Shown: one piece after another, positions 59,426-64,000 of the stretch
Position numbering within the stretch: the stretch's first letter is position 1
Layout of the letters: every line of letters starts with the position of its first letter
From: Przewalskia tangutica
Lineage: Eukaryota; Streptophyta; Magnoliopsida; Solanales; Solanaceae
Length of the DNA: 64,000 nucleotides
Assembly: GCA_029844215.1 (NCBI GenBank)
Contig: CM056726.1
Coordinates: 41,223,001 to 41,287,000 of the forward strand
Direction of reading: 5' to 3'
Notes under the pieces: model-generated
Told to the model about the DNA's origin: nothing
Databases searched by the model: none
Seen by the model: only the letters and a program-made list of their open reading frames with translations
Position numbers and translations under genes: made by a program

Positions 59426-60517
59426 CTAAACCCTTCGGAAGGACCTCCGTAAGTTACGAACCGGGCTCTGCATGCGATATGATCGAAATAGGGACTCCAT
59501 GCGATCGACGATCTCTGATGTAAAGTCCGCATAATCCTCACCGAAAAGTCGCCCCGACGGAAGAAAGTGGGCTGATTTCACACTGTCGACGATAACCCAG
59601 ATAGAATCATGCCTCCTCTGAGTGCGAGGTAATCCTGTGATAAAGTCCATGTTGATCACCTCCCACTTCCAGGTCGGGATCTCTATCGTCTGCAATAATC
59701 CACCAGGCCTCTGGTGCTCTATCTTCACCTGCTGACAACACGGGCACTGAGCTACAAACTCCGCAACGTCCCTCTTCAAGCCATCCCACCAATACACAGA
59801 TCTAAGGTCGTGGTACATCTTGGTCGACCCCGGATGGATAGAGTAACGCGCGCTGTGTGCTTCCCCTAGAACCTGCTGCCGAAGTCCTAAAACATCTGGA
59901 ACACACAACCTGCCCTCAAACCTTAGCACCCCATCAGGTGCTACCTCAAAAGGACCCTTCCCCTCACGAAGAGCCGTATCACGATACCGAATCAAAACCG
60001 GATCCTCAAACTGTTGCCTCTTCACCTCCTCGACGATGGAAGACTCGGCAACCTCTCGAACTCGAACCCCACTGCTATCAGAATCAATCAAACGGACACC
60101 AAGGCTCGCTAACTGATGCAAATCGCGAACCATGCCCCTCCTCTCTGGCTGCACATCTGATAGACTCCCCATCGACCTACGACTAAGAGCATCTTCCATA
60201 ACATTGGCCTTCCTCGGGTGGTGCATGATATCAACATCGTAATCCTTAAGTAACTCTAACCACCGTCTCTGTCGTAAGTTCAGCTCCCTCTGGCTGAAGA
60301 TATACTGGAGGCTCTTGTGGTCTGTATAAATATCCACATGAACCCCATACAAATAGTGCCTCCAGATCTTCAAGGCGTGACTCACCGCTGCCAACTCCAA
60401 ATCATGGGTGGGGTAGTTCCTCTCATGCTTCTTAAGCTGTCGGGATGCGTACGCTATAACCTTACCCTGCTGCATCAACACACATCCCAGCCCGATGCCT
60501 GACGCATCACAATACAT
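59426..60517 (-). pseudogene. RNase H and integrase segment of C copy 3 (363 residues open)
   Basis: The longest pol frame in the window. RNase H carboxylates are visible as Asp4 (YCDASG), Glu41 (DLELAAV) and Asp66 (YTDHKSL). DALSRR at about residues 109-114 ends the domain; the family usually has ADALSRR and here it is MEDALSRR. The integrase zinc-binding part is His221-x6-His228-x29-Cys258-x2-Cys261, followed by Asp291 in NMDFITGLPRT. After SAHFLPSGRLF the frame runs into SYRMQSPVR where the second catalytic Asp (usually SDRDP-like) should be, so integrase is inactive here. The start is arbitrary: it lies inside the polyprotein, downstream of a frameshift. Confidence 0.87.
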
Positions 60518-61395
60518 AACATAACCGTCTGGACCCTCTGGAAGAGTAAGAACGGGGGCGGTCGATCTCCTTCAAGAATCGGAAACCACCGCCACAAGCA
60601 TCACCATCAAACTTGGCCGCCTTCCGAGTCACCCTAGTCAATGGTGCGAGATAGAAGAAAACTTCTACGAACCGCCGATAATAACTTGCAAGGCCAAAAT
60701 CGCGAACCTCTGCCGGAGTAGTAGGTCAGGCCAACTCTCGATCGCCTCGATCTTGGTCGTATCCACCTGAATACCATCAGCCCCGACAATATGACCAAGA
60801 AAAGCCACCGAAGCTAACCAAAACTCACATTTGGAAAACTTGGCGTATAATTGCTGGTCCCGAGAAGCTCACAAGATAGCCTCAAATGCTCGCGTGCTCC
60901 CGCTCTGGCGAGAATAAACCAAGATATCATCAATGAACACTATCACAAACGTGTCCAAAATGGTTTGAACACTTGTTCATTAAATCCATGAATACCACGG
61001 AGCATTGGTCAACCCGAAAGACATGACCTTGAACTCATAATGCCCGCATCGTCCGAATGCACCCTAGGGACATCCGCCTCTCGACTCGCACTGATGATAG
61101 CCCGATCGCGATCAATCTTGAGAAACATCTCGCGCTCGCAATCGGTCGAACAAATCATCAATCACGGGAAGGGTATCTCGTTTAATGGTCACCTTGTTCA
61201 CCGGTGTAATCAACACACATGCGCAGCTGCCCCGCCCTTCTTCTTCACGAACATACCGGTGCTCCTGGGGAGAAACACTAGGCCTGATGAAGCCCTTCTC
61301 CAGCAAATCTCTCAGCTGGTCCTTCAACTCTCTCAACTCGGCAGGTGCCATTCTGTATGGCGGAATGGAAATAGGCCGAGTGTCTGGCAACACAT

Positions 61396-62193
61396 CTATA
61401 CAAAACTCAATCTCCCTCTCAGGAGGGATACCCGGGAGGTCGTCTGGAAACACGTCTGGGAACTCTCTGACTCATCGAATCGATCAAAATCTGGTACCGC
61501 AGCCTCAGTATCAAACACCCGAATGAGATGGTAAATGTACCCCTTCTGCACCATCTTCCTAGCCTTGAGGTAGGAAATAAACCTACCCCTCGGCGATACA
61601 GTGTTCCCCTCCCACTCAACAACCGGCTCCTCAGGAAACTGGAACCGTACCACTCTCTCCCTGCAGTCTACATTGGCGTAGCAAGAAGCTAGCCAATCCA
61701 TACCCATGATCACATCGAAATCAGTCATATCCAACTCTATCAAGTCGGCTAGGGTCCGACGACTGCATATGGTCACTGGACAAGCCCTATATACCCGCCG
61801 AGCTACCACCGAATCACCCACTGGCGTAGCTACCTCGAAAGGGTCTATGGACTCAGGCTCTATCCCTATCCTACTAGCAATAAGGGGAGATATATAGGAC
61901 AGAGTAGAACCCGGATCTATCAAGGCATACACATCAAATCCAGAAACTGATAAAGTACCTGTGACGACGTCAGGCGACGCCTCCTGGTCCTGCCGGCTGG
62001 ACAAGGCATAAATGCGGTTCTGAGGACCGCTAGAATCGAGACCGCGCCACGACCTGCAGCCGCGACTGGCCGCCCACGAGTACCTCGCCTGCGGGCGAGT
62101 AATCGTAGGAGATGATGAACCGCAATGACTCGTAGGCCGAGCCCTACCACCGCCGCTCGCCTGACAAGCCTCGCATAATGACCTGCTGGCCAC
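61396..62193 (-). pseudogene. Aspartic protease segment of C copy 3 (265 residues open)
   Basis: Contains VYALIDPGSTLSYISPLIAS with the catalytic Asp at residue 93 (about 61917-61915). The motif is Asp-Pro-Gly-Ser, which I recall as usual for Tekay/Del elements where retroviruses have Asp-Thr/Ser-Gly. FDVIMGMDWLASCYANVDC follows, then the linker GRFISYLKARKMVQKGYIYH towards reverse transcriptase. Copies 1 (43461-43162) and 2 (54270-53974) have the same motif, with frame breaks. This is the least damaged protease in the window. Confidence 0.87.
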
Positions 62194-63380
62194 AAGTATA
62201 GCAAGCTCCCGGTAGTACTACGACTCCCGAATGGAATCTACCACAACGGACACACCGAGCGGACCTCGATGGGTTAGCACCTGCTACCCCGAAGTCCAGT
62301 CTTGGGCCCTGACACGCCCGAATGCTCTGGCTGTACCAAAAACGATGTAGGAGTGCTCTGAGCTGGCTGTGGTGCGAATCTAGACGTCTGCTGAGGCCGT
62401 CCACCTCGAGAACTACCAAAAGAACCGGTCGTCTTGGCCTTCTTCTGCTGCTATATCTGTCGACCCGTCGGTCTCTACGCTCCTCGCATCCAAGTGCATG
62501 AGCCTGCATACGGGTAATGTCCATGCCTGGCTGAAGAGCCACACCCGCACAAGACTCGACCATATAATCATCTAGCCCAGTGACGTATCGGTGCACTCGG
62601 TCCTCCATATCTGCTACTAGCGCAGGGACATATCGAGCCAATGAATCAAACTCGACGTTGTACTCCCTAACTGTGCGTCCTCTGCCTCAAAGACAGAAAA
62701 TCTGTCCGGCCCTCCTCATCTGCGGAGGCAAGAAGTGCGTGAGAAATTCCTCCGAGAACTCATCCCAAGTAGTTGGGGACGCGTGCTCTCCCCGGTATAA
62801 CTCCCATGAATCAAACCAATTGACTGCGGTATCACGCAGCCGATGCGAACCGAAGATCACGGGCTCGGTCTCCGACGCCCTGATCACTCTCATAATCCTC
62901 TCAGAATCGGCGGATGAACTCCTGCGGATCATCCTCGGCCTCGACCAGTAAAACTCAAGTGCTCTGACTCGTGAAATCCGTAGCCTCAAACTATACGCCT
63001 CGGGTGAACCACGGTACGACTAGGCTGGAATCAGATCCACCTATCCTCATGTCAGCCACAATCCTAGCCAATAGCCGGGCCGTCTCCTTGTACCTAACTC
63101 TCCGCCCAGCCGTGGGACGGGAGGCGCGGTATCGTGGTCTCGCTGGGCCGGCGGCGTCATGGAACTCGCCGTCTCGGGTATAGACTGGGCCTGAGCCCTC
63201 GTAACTCTTGGTGTCCTACTAGCAGCTCCTCACGCTTTGCCTTCTCGGGCGGGTTGCCTTACGTGAGGCATAATCAGCATGTAAAAGGAATACGTTAGAG
63301 GGGTCCAACTTATAACACAGCTCTAAGGCATGATCTCAGAGTGAGAAGAATGGAAACCAATCCTAAATATCCTATAGCCT

Positions 63381-63420
63381 CTTGATTATTGGTGTGGTGC
63401 ACAACACACCGATAATCAAG
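63381..63420 (-). promoter_or_regulatory. Leader stem-loop, GTGCAC loop (C copy 3)
   Basis: Arms CTTGATTATTGGTGTG (63381-63396) and CACACCGATAATCAAG (63405-63420) pair at 15 of 16 positions. The 8-nt loop GTGCACAA carries the self-complementary hexamer GTGCAC (63397-63402). The mismatch is at the same place as in A and D. It is the longest version in the window, about 45 nt after the primer site. Confidence 0.75.
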
Positions 63421-63463
63421 ACGCTACTAGATACGGTTTGTAGACACTTTCCGAGGATTAACT

Positions 63464-63475
63464 ACTCTGATACCA
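63464..63475 (-). promoter_or_regulatory. Primer binding site, one base changed (C copy 3)
   Basis: The minus strand reads TGGTATCAGAGT; the last base differs from TGGTATCAGAGC in the other copies. It lies five bases from LTR 4. Confidence 0.85.
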
Positions 63476-63480
63476 CTTTT

Positions 63481-64000
63481 TGTCACGACCCGCTCCGGGG
63501 CCCGTGACTGGTGCCTTGCCCGGGCACCCAAGTAGTCATACATCAGAGTAATCAGCGGAATATAAAAACAAGATAGGAAACAGTTGTAAAATGAGACACA
63601 ATTTTATGTGAGAAAAGGGCGCCTTTCGGCATATATATATAAACATAGTTTTGCAGTTACATCCCAACTGTACAATAGGACTACAGACCTCTAAGAAGAT
63701 AAACAATTATGGCGAGACAGGGCCCCGCCATACCACGATCAGACAAAACTATCTACAACAGGGAGATCATACCCAAAAGTCGAGCCTCCGGAGAAGATGG
63801 AGCTCCTGACACCAACGCAAAGATCCTAAGGATGTGGATCTAGCACCTGCTTGCCCTTACATGCGTCATGAACGCGGCGAAGAAGGTCGATAACAGTACC
63901 AAGTATGTGAAAGCAGTAAAGTACTTAAATGAAATCAAAGTATTTAAAACCATTTGCAAATACAATCAGTTCAATTGCACATAGTGCCATATCACAAACA
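63481..64000 (-). repeat. Family C LTR 4, cut by the window edge
   Basis: Begins TGTCACGACCCGCTCCGGGG and matches the U5 side of LTRs 1-3 to the end of the window. It is the 5' LTR of copy 3. Confidence 0.9.

Larger units (their letters stand above)
58615..63271 (-). pseudogene. gag-pol polyprotein, C copy 3
   Basis: The start is the ATG at 63271-63269, one base out of register with copy 1; the stop is TAG at 58617-58615. Gag is in 62989-62144: capsid-type domain (WDEFSEEFLTHFLPPQMRRA), then a zinc knuckle beginning CVRCGRFHSG near 62255. Protease is in 62193-61396, reverse transcriptase in about 61455-60700 with its Asp pair at 60926-60931, and RNase H plus integrase in the 363-residue frame 60517-59426. 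Further integrase follows at about 59420-59110 (FHPQPDGQGERTI with the third catalytic residue, then VEFAYNNSYHS and ALYGRKCRSPIGWFDVGEV). The chromodomain-like tail ends at 58615. It is the most readable copy but is broken at several points. Confidence 0.87.
58472..63480 (-). mobile_element. Family C internal region 3, best-preserved pol
   Basis: A 5009-bp gag-pol region with primer site, leader stem-loop, gag, protease, reverse transcriptase, RNase H, integrase, chromodomain, and the terminal inverted repeat at 58488-58506. Its 5' LTR begins at 63481 and its 3' LTR is truncated, so it is a separate insertion from the two-copy array to its left. Confidence 0.88.

Noticed and set aside
59857..60186. 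Plus-strand frames over the C pol region (also 53435-53831, 61040-61534, 54505-54831)
   Set aside because: They are shadows antisense to reverse transcriptase, RNase H or gag, whose minus-strand frames carry recognisable motifs.
1..64000. Host genes, rRNA, tRNA, organellar DNA or a defence-type gene cluster
   Set aside because: No intact frame over about 365 residues, no recognised non-transposon domain, and nearly every base is assigned to an LTR element. The tRNA-like matches are primer binding sites only.

Overview
The window is a block of plant repeat DNA made of nested long-terminal-repeat (LTR) retrotransposons. I see no host gene, rRNA, tRNA or CRISPR array. Chromodomain-type Ty3/gypsy (Tekay/Del-like) polyproteins, tRNA-iMet primer sites, a Tat/Ogre-like gag and a copia integrase fragment point to a flowering-plant nuclear genome. 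An asterid or Solanaceae-like eudicot is my guess, held with low confidence. All coding regions are broken.

Layout. (1) 1-10856 plus 19240-20972 is family A on the minus strand: partial LTR, internal, full LTR, internal, full LTR. Each internal is about 1.95 kb and carries only a gag stub with zinc knuckles. (2) 10857-19239 is family D on the plus strand, inserted in the third A LTR with target duplication TAAGG. Its LTRs are about 3.7 kb and its internal is only 944 bp and non-coding. (3) 20973-24154 and 36807-36845 are one family B LTR (minus strand), cut on the left by the A array and split by the next element. (4) 24155-36806 is a Tat/Ogre-like element on the plus strand, flanked by CGTCC on both sides. 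It has two LTRs of about 3.85 kb, a damaged gag, no pol and a repeat-rich 3' region. (5) 36846-37367 is a Ty1/copia integrase fragment, followed by the start of another LTR (37368-37537). (6) 37538-58206 is a family C array on the minus strand: LTR, gag-pol, LTR, gag-pol, LTR. A solo D LTR (48077-51569) interrupts the second integrase. (7) 58207-63480 is a third C gag-pol with a truncated 3' LTR, and its 5' LTR runs off the right edge.

How the parts relate. C is the only pol-coding type here (gag, protease, reverse transcriptase, RNase H, integrase, chromodomain). A and D lack pol but share with C the tRNA-iMet primer site, about 150 nt of leader after it, and an inverted repeat before the polypurine tract. 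The best unlisted signal is a stem-loop about 55 nt after the primer site. Its loop holds a self-complementary hexamer: GTGCAC in C and D, GCGCGC in A. The stem has a compensated pair change and an internal mismatch at the same place in all three families. This resembles a retroviral dimerisation hairpin and could be how A and D are packaged by C-type proteins.

Caution. Near-identical copies differ repeatedly at CTG/CAG triplets (for example ACTGA against ATCGA). Some frameshifts may therefore be sequence errors and not mutations.
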